A DNA stretch of 64,000 nucleotides, taken from assembly GCA_025934955.1 (NCBI GenBank), contig JAICWE010000001.1:62001-126000 (forward strand), in the 5' to 3' direction. The notes beneath the pieces were generated by a model. It did not search any database. It had not been told where the DNA came from and worked only from the letters and a program-made list of their open reading frames with translations. This document shows positions 19,490 through 29,504 of the stretch, one piece after another. This DNA is from Gemmatimonadales bacterium (lineage in GTDB: Bacteria; Gemmatimonadota; Gemmatimonadetes; Gemmatimonadales; GWC2-71-9). Numbering within the stretch: position 1 is the first letter of the stretch; every line of letters begins with the position of its first letter. A program made the translations under genes and the position numbers.

Positions 19490-19798
19490 CTACTCCGGCC
19501 GACAACGCGCGCAGGGACAGTCGGCCCGGAGCCGCGCGAAGGTGTAGATCCCGGTGCCGTGGCCGTCGCTCCACTGCAAGCGGATGCCGTAGGTGCCGAC
19601 CAGCGCGACGGACACGGGGCGCACGTCCTCCGGTACGGCCGCCGGATCCAGCAGCGGCCGTCCGCTCACTTCCTCGATGCATCCTGCGCAGGGACAGGCC
19701 AGTCGAAGCGCCCGCGCCGGATACAGCGCGACGTGTCCCGGCTCCCACTCGATGCGGAGTCCCTCGTCGAGACGGGTGATGCGCCGCGGTGCGCTCAT
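19490..19798 (-). CDS. DUF971 domain protein
   Basis: A 102-residue protein of the DUF971 (gamma-butyrobetaine hydroxylase N-terminal-like) family. The family pattern ITRLDEGLRIEWEPGH, then RLACPCAGCIEE and a final RLRADCPCARC is intact. The two Cys-x-Cys-x2-Cys clusters suggest a metal or Fe-S site; homologues are encoded near Mrp/ApbC or with Fe-S proteins in other genomes. Here it is divergent from acnA, an Fe-S enzyme, which fits an Fe-S link, but that link is inference. It is a complete single-domain protein with no signal peptide. Confidence 0.85.
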   Translation of the reverse strand: MSAPRRITRLDEGLRIEWEPGHVALYPARALRLACPCAGCIEEVSGRPLLDPAAVPEDVRPVSVALVGTYGIRLQWSDGHGTGIYTFARLRADCPCARCRPE

Positions 19799-19835
19799 GC
19801 GTGACTCTCCGCCGGATTCTCCAACCGGTATGCGC

Positions 19836-19841
19836 TATAAT
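19836..19841 (+). promoter_or_regulatory. -10 element of acnA
   Basis: A perfect TATAAT, 38 bases before the acnA ATG. I see no good -35 at the standard distance. It would give a leader of about 30 bases with GGAAG as ribosome-binding site. Confidence 0.6.
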
Positions 19842-19879
19842 TTGAAACGATCACGACCCCAACCTGGAAGCCCGTGACG

Positions 19880-22702
19880 ATGAGCTCCACCAGCAGCAAC
19901 CCCTTTGGCGTCCGTGGCACCCTGCGCACCAGCGCGGGCGAGGCCGTCATCTACCGCCTTCCCGAGCTCGCTCGGCAGAAGCTCACCGATCTCGACCGCC
20001 TGCCCTTCTCGATCCGGGTGCTGCTGGAGAATGCGCTCCGTCACGCGGGCCGCGGGGTAGTCAGCGAGAGCCATGTGCAACAGCTCGCCGGATGGACGCC
20101 GGACGGCGGCTCTCGGGCCGAGATCCCGTTCATGCCGGCCCGGGTGGTGCTCCAGGATTTTACGGGCGTGCCCTGCGTCGTGGACCTGGCGGCGATGCGC
20201 GACGCGATGGCCCGCATGCACGGTGATCCGACGCGGATCAATCCCGTCGTGCCCTGCGACCTCGTGATCGATCACTCGGTGCAGGTGGACTTCTACGGCA
20301 GCGAGCGCGCCTACCGGATGAACGTGGATCTGGAGCTGGATCGCAACCGCGAGCGCTACCAGCTGCTGAAGTTCGCGCAGCACGCGTTCGGAAATTTCCG
20401 GGTGGTGCCGCCGGGCACCGGCATCGTGCACCAGGTGAACCTGGAGTACCTCGCGCCCGTGGTCCAGCTCCGGCAGCAATCCGGCGAGCTGACCGCCTAT
20501 CCCGATACGCTGGTCGGTACCGACTCGCACACCACGATGATCAACGGCCTCGGCGTGGTCGGCTGGGGCGTCGGCGGGATCGAGGCCGAGGCGGTGATGC
20601 TGGGCCAGCCGTACTTCATGCTGATCCCCGACGTCGTCGGCATGAAGCTCACCGGCGCACTTCCACTCGGCACCACGGCCACCGACCTGGTGCTCGCGGT
20701 CACGCAGATGCTACGCAGGAAGGGTGTGGTCGACAAGTTCGTCGAGTTCTACGGGCCCGGCCTCTCCACTCTCGCCCTCGCCGACCGCGCGACCATCGCC
20801 AACATGTCGCCCGAATACGGAGCGACGATGGGCTTCTTCCCGGTGGATGCCGAGACGATCCGGTACCTCGAGCGCACCGGTCGCGACCCCGCGCTGGTCC
20901 AGCTGGTGGACGGCTACTGCAAGGCCCAGGGTCTCTTCCGCACCGATACGACCCCGGATCCGCTCTTTACCAGCTCGCTCGAGCTCGATCTCGGCACGAT
21001 CGAGCCTGCCACGGCCGGACCGCGGCGTCCCCAGGATCTGGTCCCGCTGCGCGACCTCAAGCGCAACTTCCTGGTCAATCTCCCCGGGCTGATGAGCGCG
21101 AGCGTTCCCGAAGCGCGTCGGTCGCTGGCGGAGAGCACCTACTCCCGCTGGGTCGGCGAGGGCGGCGCCAACGTGACTCTCGGCGATCAGGGTGCCGAGC
21201 GCGGGGGCACCGCGGCATTGGCGGCGCCGGACGATGCGCCGCCGGTCGTCACCGGCCTGCTCGAGGGCGATGCCATCACCCTGCAGGACGGCTCCGTCGT
21301 CATCGCCGCGATCACCAGCTGCACCAACACCAGCAACCCGTCGGTGATGATCGGCGCCGGGCTGGTGGCGAAGAAGGCGGTGGAGCGCGGCCTCATGACC
21401 AAGCCGTGGGTGAAGTCGTCGCTCGCGCCCGGATCGCGAGTGGTGACCGATTACCTGAACGGCTCCGGGCTCACGCATTACCTCGACGCGCTCCGGTTCC
21501 AGACCGTGGGCTACGGCTGCACGACGTGCATCGGCAACTCCGGCCCGCTCCCCGATCCCGTCGCGCAGCTCATCGACGAGCACTCGCTGGTGACCTGCGC
21601 CGTGCTGTCGGGCAATCGAAACTTCGAGGCGCGGGTGCACCCGCAGGTGCGCGCCAACTATCTCATGTCGCCGATGCTCGTCGTCGCCTTCGCGCTCGCC
21701 GGCCGCGTGGACATCGATCTCACCCGCGAGCCGCTCGGCAGCGACACGGACGGCCGGCCGGTGTTCCTGCGCGATCTCTGGCCCACGCCGGAGGAACTGC
21801 GCGACACGATGGCCGCGGCGCTCAAGCCGGAGATGTTCCGCACACGTTACGGATCGGTCTTCGCCGGCGATGAGACGTGGCAGGCGCTGCCGGTGCCGGC
21901 GGGCACGCGCTACAGCTGGGACCCGGCATCCACCTACGTGCAGGAGCCGCCGTTCTTCCGCGACCTGCCACCCGCGCCCGCGCCGCTCAGCGACATCGTC
22001 GGTGCGCGCTGCCTCGCCGTGCTGGGCGACTCGGTCACGACCGACCACATCTCGCCCGCCGGGTCGATCCCCAAGAACGGGCCCGCTGCCCGGTATCTCC
22101 TCGACCATGGCGTGCAGCAGGTGGACTGGAACACCTTCGGCTCCCGCCGCGGCAATCACGAGGTGATGATGCGCGGCACCTTCGGCAACGTGCGCATCAG
22201 CAATGCGCTGGTACCGGGCAAGGAAGGCAACTGGACCCTGCACTTCCCCAGCGGCGAGACCGTCAGCATCTACGACGCGGCGATGCGCTACATCGCGGAA
22301 GGCACGCCGCTGCTGGTCCTGGCGGGCAAGGAGTACGGCACCGGCTCGAGTCGCGACTGGGCCGCGAAGGGCGCGGCACTGCTCGGCGTGAAGGCGGTGC
22401 TCGCCGAGAGCTTCGAGCGCATCCACCGGTCGAACCTCATCGGGATGGGCGTGCTGCCCCTGGCTTATGAACCGGGGCAGGATCGGAAGGCGCTCGGTCT
22501 CACGGGGCGGGAGACGTTCACGATCCGGGGGATCGCTGCCGGCCTGGCGCCGGGCGGTCGCGTGCTCATCACCGCCGCGGACGAGTCCGGGCGCTCGATC
22601 TCGTTCCAGGCCGTCGCCCGGCTCAATTCGCAGGTCGAGCTGGATTACTACCGGCACGGCGGAATCCTCCAGCGCGTGCTCCGGCAATTCCTGGCGGCAT
22701 AG
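19880..22702 (+). CDS. acnA: Aconitate hydratase AcnA
   Basis: A 940-residue monomeric aconitase that interconverts citrate and isocitrate in the TCA cycle. The three [4Fe-4S] ligands are Cys481 (in [10 protein letters not shown]), Cys547 and Cys550 (in [14 protein letters not shown]). N-terminal substrate segments such as [20 protein letters not shown] and the C-terminal swivel domain with [15 protein letters not shown] are intact. The length is right for AcnA/IRP-type enzymes. The ATG at 19880 is chosen over an in-frame GTG at 19874 because GGAAG is nine bases ahead of it. It has its own TATAAT promoter and ends at a strong terminator. Confidence 0.97.
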   Translation: MSSTSSNPFGVRGTLRTSAGEAVIYRLPELARQKLTDLDRLPFSIRVLLENALRHAGRGVVSESHVQQLAGWTPDGGSRAEIPFMPARVVLQDFTGVPCVVDLAAMRDAMARMHGDPTRINPVVPCDLVIDHSVQVDFYGSERAYRMNVDLELDRNRERYQLLKFAQHAFGNFRVVPPGTGIVHQVNLEYLAPVVQLRQQSGELTAYPDTLVGTDSHTTMINGLGVVGWGVGGIEAEAVMLGQPYFMLIPDVVGMKLTGALPLGTTATDLVLAVTQMLRRKGVVDKFVEFYGPGLSTLALADRATIANMSPEYGATMGFFPVDAETIRYLERTGRDPALVQLVDGYCKAQGLFRTDTTPDPLFTSSLELDLGTIEPATAGPRRPQDLVPLRDLKRNFLVNLPGLMSASVPEARRSLAESTYSRWVGEGGANVTLGDQGAERGGTAALAAPDDAPPVVTGLLEGDAITLQDGSVVIAAITSCTNTSNPSVMIGAGLVAKKAVERGLMTKPWVKSSLAPGSRVVTDYLNGSGLTHYLDALRFQTVGYGCTTCIGNSGPLPDPVAQLIDEHSLVTCAVLSGNRNFEARVHPQVRANYLMSPMLVVAFALAGRVDIDLTREPLGSDTDGRPVFLRDLWPTPEELRDTMAAALKPEMFRTRYGSVFAGDETWQALPVPAGTRYSWDPASTYVQEPPFFRDLPPAPAPLSDIVGARCLAVLGDSVTTDHISPAGSIPKNGPAARYLLDHGVQQVDWNTFGSRRGNHEVMMRGTFGNVRISNALVPGKEGNWTLHFPSGETVSIYDAAMRYIAEGTPLLVLAGKEYGTGSSRDWAAKGAALLGVKAVLAESFERIHRSNLIGMGVLPLAYEPGQDRKALGLTGRETFTIRGIAAGLAPGGRVLITAADESGRSISFQAVARLNSQVELDYYRHGGILQRVLRQFLAA

Positions 22703-22726
22703 GAGCGCGTCGCGCCCCGGGCAAAA

Positions 22727-22766
22727 GAAAACTCCCGAACCGCGTGTGGGTTCGGGAGTTTTTTTG
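22727..22766. terminator. Bidirectional terminator between acnA and the sigma gene
   Basis: AAAACTCCCGAACC, a seven-base loop, GGTTCGGGAGTTTTTTT. The A run and T run make it an intrinsic terminator on both strands, serving the convergent acnA and sigma factor genes. Confidence 0.95.
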
Positions 22767-22786
22767 AGCACGCTCACTTGCGAGCG

Positions 22787-23677
22787 CTAGGCGACGAGAT
22801 CCTTGAGCCGATCGCCGGTCTCACCCTCGCGCAACCGGAGCAGTGCGCGGTCCCGCAGCTGGCGGATGCGTTCGCGGGTGACACCCATCATCCGGCCAAT
22901 CTCTTCGAGCGTGCGGCTGTTGCCGTCGTCCAGGCCGAAGTAGAGTCGCAGCACGCGCGCATCGCGCGGCGGCAGCGACGCAAGCGCGGCCTCGATGTCC
23001 CGCGTCTGGCTGTTGGCCATGGCGGACATGTCGGTGGTTTCCTGCTCGGCGCTGGAGAACCGCTCGATCCGCTCGTTGCCTTCACCATCCCGGGTCGGGT
23101 GGTCGAGGCGGACCGCCTCGCTGTTGAGCGCGCTGAGGCTCCGAACCGCCTCCACCGTGAGTCCGGTGGCCCGGGCCAGCTCTTCGGTCGTCGGCATGCG
23201 GCCGAGGCGGTCCTTGAGCAGCGTCGTGGTGCGGCCGAGCCGGCTCAGATCGGCGGTGCGATTGAGCGGCACCCGGACCGGCCGGCCGTGCCGCGCGATC
23301 GCGGCCTGCACCGCCTGCCGGATCCACCACACCGCGTAGGAGATGAACTTGACACCGCGATCGGGATCGAACTTCCGCGCCGCCGTCATCAGGCCAAGGT
23401 TGCCCTCGCCGATGAGATCGACCAGCGGCACCCCGCGATTCTGGAACTTCTTGGCTACCGAGACGACGAACCGCACGTTGTGCCGCGCCAGCTTCTCCTG
23501 CGCGACCACGCTTCCCTTGAAGGCCTTGCGGGCAAGCTCCATCTCCTCGTCACGGCTGAGGAGCGGTACCCGGCTGATTTCATCGAGATAGAGGTCGAGG
23601 CTTTCACGACCTTCGTCCACCGCCCGAGCGATCTGCGCTGGCCGCACCGGCCGCCGCTTGGAACGCCGAATCGTCAC
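22787..23677 (-). CDS. Sigma-70 family factor, group 2 (RpoD/RpoS-like)
   Basis: A 296-residue sigma factor. It has region 1.2 (DLYLDEISRVPLLSRDEE), region 2 with the RpoD box (HNVRFVVSVAKKFQNRG, DLIGEGNLGLMTAARKFD, FISYAVWWIRQAV), region 3 and region 4.2 with the helix-turn-helix (TLEEIGRMMGVTRERIRQL). Region 1.1 is missing and the length is short, so it is a group 2 factor, possibly for stress or stationary phase, rather than the housekeeping sigma. It should recognise -35/-10 promoters close to those of RpoD. It is preceded by a good promoter with an adjacent palindrome. Confidence 0.93.
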   Translation of the reverse strand: MTIRRSKRRPVRPAQIARAVDEGRESLDLYLDEISRVPLLSRDEEMELARKAFKGSVVAQEKLARHNVRFVVSVAKKFQNRGVPLVDLIGEGNLGLMTAARKFDPDRGVKFISYAVWWIRQAVQAAIARHGRPVRVPLNRTADLSRLGRTTTLLKDRLGRMPTTEELARATGLTVEAVRSLSALNSEAVRLDHPTRDGEGNERIERFSSAEQETTDMSAMANSQTRDIEAALASLPPRDARVLRLYFGLDDGNSRTLEEIGRMMGVTRERIRQLRDRALLRLREGETGDRLKDLVA

Positions 23678-23755
23678 TCGTCAACGCCTCCTGTGGGATG
23701 TCCGTCCGCCGAACGCGAGCATCGAACGGTGAGGCCGATCGGAACCGCGGTCGCC

Positions 23756-23784
23756 AATGTAGCACCTAAAGCACATAATTTCAA
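23756..23784 (-). promoter_or_regulatory. Sigma-70-type promoter of the sigma factor gene
   Basis: Read on the minus strand: TTGAAA (23784-23779), a spacer of exactly 17 bases, TACATT (23761-23756). It lies about 80 bases before the start codon. Confidence 0.65.
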
Positions 23785-23786
23785 TG

Positions 23787-23810
23787 GGTTAGCGGATGCC
23801 AGCGCTAACC
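23787..23810. promoter_or_regulatory. Palindrome next to the sigma gene -35 box
   Basis: GGTTAGCG (23787-23794), eight-base spacer, CGCTAACC (23803-23810): a perfect 8-bp inverted repeat centred on the right spacing for a dimeric regulator, beginning two bases upstream of the -35 box. An activator site is the natural reading. Confidence 0.5.
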
Positions 23811-24026
23811 TCAACGGGCGGAGTGAGTTGAGCGTGTGATCTCCGCTGCATAATTGGCAGACACCCGCTCACTCGACCCGAGCAACCGACCTCACCCAAA
23901 TAGCGAGCGGGCTCGCTTGGGACCCCAAATTGTTACACGGGAGTTCCAGGCAGGAACGAGCAGCGCCCCGATCCACCGGTGTCTCCACCGATTCCGGGGC
24001 GCGGACGAGTGCCAGAAGTTGCAGGG

Positions 24027-25403
24027 CTAGAGCGCCTTTATCTCCGTCAGCAGCTTGACCAGCGATCCCTTGGCGTCGCCGAACAGCATCGCCGTCTTGG
24101 CGTCGTAGAAGAGTTCGTTCTCGATCCCGGCGAATCCCGGGTTCATGCTCCGCTTCAGCACGATCGCCGCCCGGGCCTGGTCCACGTTGAGGATCGGCAT
24201 GCCGTAGATCGGGCTCGAGCGGTCGCTGCGCGCGGCCGGATTCACCACGTCGTTGGCCCCGATCACCAGCGCCACGTCCGCCGAGGCGAACTGCGGGTTC
24301 ACCTCCTCCATGTCCAGCAGCTTCTCATACGGGATGTTCGCCTCGGCGAGCAGGACGTTCATGTGTCCCGGCATCCGGCCGGCGACCGGATGTATGGCGT
24401 ACTTCACCTCTCCGCCACGCCGTTCGATCTGATCGGCCAGCTCGCGCACCGCCTGCTGCGCCTGGGCCACCGCCATGCCGTAGCCCGGCACGATGATCAC
24501 CGAGCGGGCGTAGGCGAGCTGGAGCGCCGCGTCCTCCGGCGACACCGACTTCACCGTCAGTCCTTCTGCGGTACGCGCCGTGGCCGCGACCGGTGAGCCG
24601 AACGCGCCGAACAGCACGTTGCGGAACGATCGGTTCATCGCCTTGCACATGAGGATCGAGAGCAGGAACCCGGAGCCGCCGTCGAGCGCCCCGCAGATGA
24701 TCAGCACGTTGTTGCCGATGGCGAAGCCGGTGGCCGACGAGGCGAGCCCCGCGTAGGAGTTGAGCAGCGAGACGACGACCGGCATGTCCGCGCCGCCGAT
24801 CGGCAGCACCATGGAGACGCCGATCACGAGCGCTATGGCGATCATGGCGTAGAAGACCGCCGTCGCGCCAGGGTGGCCGATCAGCCAGGCGAAGCATCCG
24901 GCCGCTACCGTGAACAGCGCCAGGTTGAAGACGTTCTGCCCCGGGAAGGTGATCGGCCGGCCGCGGATCAGCTCCTGCAGCTTCCCGAACGCCATGAAGC
25001 TGCCCGTCACGGTCAGCGAGCCGAACAGCACTTCGAAGCCGAGCGCCGCCATCTTGGGCCCCGGAATCTCGGCGCCGTGGGTGTAGTACTCCGCCACGCC
25101 GACGAGTGTCGCGGCCATCGCGCCGAACATGTGGGAGATCGCGATGCGTTGCGGCATCGCCGTCATCGGCACGTATACGCCGAGCGGATAGCCGAGCAGC
25201 GTACCGAGCGCGAGGCCGCCGGCGATCCAGCGGTAATCCACGATTTCCCGGTGCAGCAGCGTGCCGATGATGGCGAGCAGCATCCCGACCGCGGCCTGCT
25301 GCATGCCGCGCCGCGCGCTGTCCGGGCGCGTGAGGCTCTTGAGCCCGAGGATGAAGAGGACGGACGCGGCGAGATACGTCGCCTGCGTGAGGACCTCGCG
25401 CAT
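24027..25403 (-). CDS. pntB: NAD(P) transhydrogenase subunit beta PntB
   Basis: A 458-residue inner-membrane subunit. The first ~270 residues hold eight or nine spans of the proton channel; the last ~180 form domain III, which binds NADP(H), with VIIVPGYGMAVAQAQ, YAIHPVAGRMPGHMNVLLAEA and VIGANDVVNPAA as its signatures. With PntA it uses the proton gradient to reduce NADP+ with NADH, supplying NADPH. Two adjacent ATGs are possible (25406 and 25403); the second gives GGGAGG a better spacing. It overlaps the stop of the alpha-2 gene. Confidence 0.95.
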   Translation of the reverse strand: MREVLTQATYLAASVLFILGLKSLTRPDSARRGMQQAAVGMLLAIIGTLLHREIVDYRWIAGGLALGTLLGYPLGVYVPMTAMPQRIAISHMFGAMAATLVGVAEYYTHGAEIPGPKMAALGFEVLFGSLTVTGSFMAFGKLQELIRGRPITFPGQNVFNLALFTVAAGCFAWLIGHPGATAVFYAMIAIALVIGVSMVLPIGGADMPVVVSLLNSYAGLASSATGFAIGNNVLIICGALDGGSGFLLSILMCKAMNRSFRNVLFGAFGSPVAATARTAEGLTVKSVSPEDAALQLAYARSVIIVPGYGMAVAQAQQAVRELADQIERRGGEVKYAIHPVAGRMPGHMNVLLAEANIPYEKLLDMEEVNPQFASADVALVIGANDVVNPAARSDRSSPIYGMPILNVDQARAAIVLKRSMNPGFAGIENELFYDAKTAMLFGDAKGSLVKLLTEIKAL

Positions 25404-25735
25404 CATCCCTCCCGCTTGCGGTCGCCCGGCGCCGGCGAGGACGCGGCCGACGGCTCCGCGTGGCGGAACATCTTCAGCATGCGATCGGTGATGAGGAAGC
25501 CGCCGACGACGTTGATCGTGGCGGAGACCACCGCGGCGAAGCCGAGAATGGTGGCGGTGCGGCTGAGGTTGGCACCCGCTGCTACGAGCGAACCGACCAG
25601 CGAGATCCCGGAGATGGCGTTTGTCGCCGACATGAGCGGCGTGTGCAGCAGCGGCGGCACCCGGGTGATGACGAGATAGCCGACGAAGCACGCGAGCACG
25701 AAGACGTAGAGCTGGACCACCGACGTGAGTGTCAT
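25403..25735 (-). CDS. pntAB: NAD(P) transhydrogenase subunit alpha part 2
   Basis: A 110-residue membrane subunit corresponding to the membrane part of E. coli PntA. It has three spans, with the conserved PPLLHTPLMSATNAISGI segment of domain II. A polar C-terminal tail (EPSAASSPAPGDRKREG) extends it slightly. It lies between the alpha-1 gene (nine bases away) and pntB (overlapping), so this genome has the three-subunit split form found in Rhodospirillum and many others. Confidence 0.93.
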   Translation of the reverse strand: MTLTSVVQLYVFVLACFVGYLVITRVPPLLHTPLMSATNAISGISLVGSLVAAGANLSRTATILGFAAVVSATINVVGGFLITDRMLKMFRHAEPSAASSPAPGDRKREG

Positions 25736-25744
25736 CGTCGCTCC

Positions 25745-26854
25745 TCAGCGAAGGCGGAGCTCGCCGCCGTAGGTGACCGCCATCGCGCCCGTGATCTCGT
25801 CGGCGGGATCCACCGCGAGGGCGCCGTCCTTCGTCAGGTGCTGCACCAGGGTGAAGAGATTGCGGCTGTACATCTGGCTCGCGTGGAATGGCTGGTCGGC
25901 CGGGAGATTGACCGGACCGAGGATGGTGACGCCATGCGCCTCCACCCGCTCGCCCGCGCGGGTCAGCTCGCAGTTGCCGCCGGTCTCTGCCGCGAGATCC
26001 ACGATGACGCTGCCGGGCCGCATCGAGGCGACCATCGCCGCCGTGATCAGGCGCGGCGCGGGACGTCCGGGGATCTGAGCGGTGCTGATGACGAGATCCA
26101 TGTCGCGGATGTGCTTGGCCACCGCCTCCAGCACGCGTCGCTGCTGCTCGTCGCCCAGCTCCTTGGCGTAGCCGCCCTTCCCTTCCGCCTCGGCGCCGAC
26201 CGCCTCGGCTTCGACGAAGGTGGCGCCGAGACTGCGTACCTGCTCCCGTACGGCGCGACGCACGTCGAATGCGGAGACGACCGCGCCCAGCCGCCGCGCG
26301 GTCGCGATCGCCTGGAGGCCTGCGACGCCGGCGCCGAGGATGAACGCCCTGGCGGGCGAGAGCGTGCCGGCCGCGGTCGTGAGCATCGGGAGAATGCGGG
26401 GCAGCTCGGAGGCGCCGAGCAGCACGGCGCGGTACCCGGCGATGGTGGCCTGGGAGGAGAGCGCGTCCATCGACTGCGCCCGGGTGATGCGGGGGACCAG
26501 CTCCATCGAGAGAGCGCTGATGCGCCGGGCCGCCAGCGCGTCGAAGAAGCTCCGCTCCCCGGAGGGCTGGAGCAGTCCGGCCAGCGTGCTCCCCTCCGGC
26601 AACGCCTCGACCACCGCGGCATCGGGGCGGCGGACGACGAGTGTGAGGTCGGCTCCGCGCACGGCGGCGGCCGCGTCGTCCACCAGCGTCGCGCCAGAGG
26701 CGGCGTACTGCTCGTCGGTGAAGAACGCCGCCGCCCCGGCGCCCCGCTCCACGCGGACCTCGGCGCCGGCCCTGGTGAGCCGCGCGGCGCCGTCGGGCAC
26801 GAGCGCGACCCGGCGTTCGCCCGGCCACCGCTCCTTGGGTACGCCGATGATCAT
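25745..26854 (-). CDS. pntAA: NAD(P) transhydrogenase subunit alpha part 1
   Basis: A 369-residue cytoplasmic subunit, domain I, that binds NAD(H). It has the alanine-dehydrogenase/PNT fold: N-terminal IGVPKERWPGERRVALVPD, then the Rossmann glycine motif GAGVAGLQAIATARRLGA and the later DLAAETGGNCE. The ATG at 26854 is preferred over one at 26914 because GGGAGG lies eight bases ahead and the family starts at this point. First gene of the pnt operon, divergent from thrA across 142 bases. Confidence 0.94.
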   Translation of the reverse strand: MIIGVPKERWPGERRVALVPDGAARLTRAGAEVRVERGAGAAAFFTDEQYAASGATLVDDAAAAVRGADLTLVVRRPDAAVVEALPEGSTLAGLLQPSGERSFFDALAARRISALSMELVPRITRAQSMDALSSQATIAGYRAVLLGASELPRILPMLTTAAGTLSPARAFILGAGVAGLQAIATARRLGAVVSAFDVRRAVREQVRSLGATFVEAEAVGAEAEGKGGYAKELGDEQQRRVLEAVAKHIRDMDLVISTAQIPGRPAPRLITAAMVASMRPGSVIVDLAAETGGNCELTRAGERVEAHGVTILGPVNLPADQPFHASQMYSRNLFTLVQHLTKDGALAVDPADEITGAMAVTYGGELRLR

Positions 26855-26981
26855 CCCGTGCGCCTCCCGCCAGGTCTGCGCGTCCAATCCGCCGCTCACT
26901 CGTTGTAACACCAAATCGCCGCCCCGGCGAGAGGCGCCCGCCGGACGCGCGGCCCGGATGGACTTTGGTCGGAGCGCTGTG

Positions 26982-26987
26982 TATCGT
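26982..26987 (+). promoter_or_regulatory. Candidate -10 element for leaderless thrA
   Basis: TATCGT ends nine bases before the thrA ATG at 26997, and there is no Shine-Dalgarno site. Confidence 0.35.
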
Positions 26988-26996
26988 CGCTCCTCT

Positions 26997-29504
26997 ATGC
27001 CTCGCCGCGTTCAGGTACACAAGTTCGGCGGCGCGTCGCTCGCGGATACGTCCGCGATGCGGCACGCCGCCGCAATCGTCCTCGGCCATCGTCCGGGCGC
27101 GATCGTCGTCGTCACGTCGGCGATGGCGGGCGTCACGGACCTGTTGCTCGCGCTGGGCGCCGAAGCGGCAGGCGGCGGAGCAGCGCGCGCACCGGCGCTG
27201 CTCCGGGCGCTGCGCGCGCGACATCTCGCGAGCGCGCGCGCCGTCACGCGGAACGGGCGGGACCGGGCCGCGCTCACCCTTGAAATCACGGCGCTGCTCG
27301 CCGAGCTGGAGCGCGTGCTCGAGGGAATCCGCGCCACGCGCGAGCTGACGCCGCGGACCAGCGATCACCTCGTCGCGCGCGGAGAGCGGATGAGCGCGCG
27401 GTTGCTGGCGGCGGAGCTGGCGGCGCGCGGCACGCGAGCTCGCTACGTGGACGCGGTGGAAGTGATCCGCACCGACGACGCGTTCGGCGGTGCATCACCG
27501 GATCTGGTGGCGACCGATGCCGCCGCCCGCGCGACGCTTGGGCCGCTGCTCGCGCGCGGTGTCGTTCCCGTCGTGCCCGGCTTTCTCGGTCGCGCGCCGG
27601 GAGGCGAGGTCGCGACGCTGGGGCGTGGCGGCTCCGATCTCACCGCGGCGCTCATCGCCCGCGCGCTCGGCGCCGAGAGCGTGTCGCTGTGGAAGGACGT
27701 GCCGGGTCTGCTGACCGCCGATCCCCGCGTCGTGTCCGACGCGCAGGTGATCGCGGCGCTCCACGCACGCGAAGCCGCCGAGCTGGCATACTACGGCGCC
27801 AAGGTGCTGCACCCGCGCGCGCTCACGCCGCTCGCGGGCCGCCGCATTCCGCTCCGCGTGCGACCGTTCGCCGAGCCTGACGCCGCCGGGACGGAGGTAT
27901 CCGAGCGCGCGCCGTCGTCGCGCTCGCCGGTGCGGGCGCTCTCCGCCGCGCCGGGCCAAGCGCTGGTCACCGTGAGCGGCAACGGCATGCTCGGCGTCCC
28001 CGGCATCGCCGGGCGCACCTTCGCGGCCATGCACGCCGAGCGGGTGTCGGTCGCGCTCATCTCGCAGGCATCGTCGGAGCACTCGATCTGCTTCACCGTG
28101 CCGGCTGCCGGCGCCGAGCGGGCGCGGCGCGCGCTGGTGCGGGAGTTCGCGCGCGAGATCGACGGCCGCGAAATCGACGGCGTCGAGGTGCGGCCCGGTG
28201 TGGCGACGCTCGCGATCGTGGGGCTCGGGATGGCGGGGACGCCGGGGGTCGCGGCGCGGGTGTTCGGCGCGCTCGCCGGCGCGGGCATCAACATCATCGG
28301 GATCGCGCAGGGTTCGTCGGAGCTCAACATCTCGCTCGTGGTGGACGGCCGCGACGCGGGCGAAGCACAGCGACGGGTGCACGACGCCTTTCAGCTCGGC
28401 AAGATCGGCGGCGGCGCCGTCGCCGCACCGGCCCAGGTGAGTGCGGTGCTGCTGGGCTTCGGCAACATCGGTCGCGCGCTGGCGGAGATGGTGGCGCGGC
28501 TGCCGCGCGGCACGCGGCGGGTGGCGATCTGCGGACTGATCGACCGGAGCGGCTACGTCTTCGAGGCCGCGGGCCTGAGCGCGCGTCGCCTCACGCAGCT
28601 CACCGCGGGCAAGGCCAGCGGTCGACCGCTGGCGGAGCTGCCGGGCGGACACGCCGCGTCTCCCGCCGCGTCGGTGGCGCACGTGGCGCGGCACGCGCTC
28701 ACCCGGCCGGTGCTGGTGGACCTCACCGCAGACGCGACGCTCCCGATCCTGACCCGCGCGCTCGCCGAGGGGCTCGACGTCGTCACCGCGAACAAGCGGC
28801 CGCTCGTCGAGCACGCCACCGAGGACGAAGCACTCGTCGCGGTCGCGGCCCGGAAGCATCGCCGGGTGCTGTACGAGGCGACGGTCGGGGCCGGCCTGCC
28901 GGTCGTCTACACCGCGCGCACGCTGGTCGGCACCGGCGACCGCGTGAGGCGCATCGAGGGTTGCCTGTCGGGTACTCTCGGCTATCTGCTGACGGCGGTG
29001 GAGGAGGGACACCGTTTCTCCGACGCCGTACGCACCGCGCTCGCGCTGGGCTACACCGAGCCCGATCCGCGCGACGATCTCTCCGGGACCGACGTCGCCC
29101 GGAAGGCGGTGATCCTCGGCCGCATCCTCGGCTTCCGCGGCTCGCTCGCGGACGCGGATATCGAATCGCTGGTGCCCGCGAGGATGCGGCGGCTTCCACC
29201 CAGGGAGTTCCTGGCGCGACTGCCGTCGCTCGACGACGCGTGGGCCCGCCGGATCGCCGATGCGCGCGCGACGGGCGGCGCGCTGCGCTATGTCGGCACG
29301 GTGACCGCGCGCGCGGTACGGGTCGGCCTGGCGACGGTGCCGGCAGGACATCCATTCGCGTCGCTCCGCGGTACCGACAATCGGGTCGTATTCCACACCG
29401 CTCGCTACCACGCGCAGCCGCTGGTGGTGAGCGGGCCGGGCGCCGGTGCCGCGGTGACCGCCGCCGGTGTGCTCGGCGATCTCATGACGCTGCTTCCCGC
29501 ATGA
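26997..29504 (+). CDS. thrA: Bifunctional aspartokinase/homoserine dehydrogenase ThrA
   Basis: An 835-residue fusion catalysing steps one and three from aspartate to threonine. The aspartokinase half begins with VHKFGGASL (residues 7-15) and includes GRGGSDLTAA and LWKDVPGLLTADPR. A central pair of ACT-like regulatory domains (about 310-465) contains ISQASSEHSI and IAQGSSELNI, the usual threonine-sensing motifs. The homoserine dehydrogenase half starts with the Rossmann motif GFGNIGRAL near residue 487 and contains VTANKRPL and GCLSGTLGY. It is probably feedback-inhibited by threonine. Its stop overlaps the thrB start (ATGATG). Confidence 0.95.
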   Translation: MPRRVQVHKFGGASLADTSAMRHAAAIVLGHRPGAIVVVTSAMAGVTDLLLALGAEAAGGGAARAPALLRALRARHLASARAVTRNGRDRAALTLEITALLAELERVLEGIRATRELTPRTSDHLVARGERMSARLLAAELAARGTRARYVDAVEVIRTDDAFGGASPDLVATDAAARATLGPLLARGVVPVVPGFLGRAPGGEVATLGRGGSDLTAALIARALGAESVSLWKDVPGLLTADPRVVSDAQVIAALHAREAAELAYYGAKVLHPRALTPLAGRRIPLRVRPFAEPDAAGTEVSERAPSSRSPVRALSAAPGQALVTVSGNGMLGVPGIAGRTFAAMHAERVSVALISQASSEHSICFTVPAAGAERARRALVREFAREIDGREIDGVEVRPGVATLAIVGLGMAGTPGVAARVFGALAGAGINIIGIAQGSSELNISLVVDGRDAGEAQRRVHDAFQLGKIGGGAVAAPAQVSAVLLGFGNIGRALAEMVARLPRGTRRVAICGLIDRSGYVFEAAGLSARRLTQLTAGKASGRPLAELPGGHAASPAASVAHVARHALTRPVLVDLTADATLPILTRALAEGLDVVTANKRPLVEHATEDEALVAVAARKHRRVLYEATVGAGLPVVYTARTLVGTGDRVRRIEGCLSGTLGYLLTAVEEGHRFSDAVRTALALGYTEPDPRDDLSGTDVARKAVILGRILGFRGSLADADIESLVPARMRRLPPREFLARLPSLDDAWARRIADARATGGALRYVGTVTARAVRVGLATVPAGHPFASLRGTDNRVVFHTARYHAQPLVVSGPGAGAAVTAAGVLGDLMTLLPA

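Larger units (their letters stand above)
23678..24026. other. Intergenic region between the sigma gene and pntB
   Basis: A gap of about 350 bases without a gene. It holds the sigma gene promoter and palindrome, and near its right end GCGCCCCG/CGGGGCGC (within 23970-24004) around an interrupted ACCGGTG/CCACCGAT centre. The latter may end the pnt transcript but lacks a T run. I see nothing else with clear structure. Confidence 0.5.
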
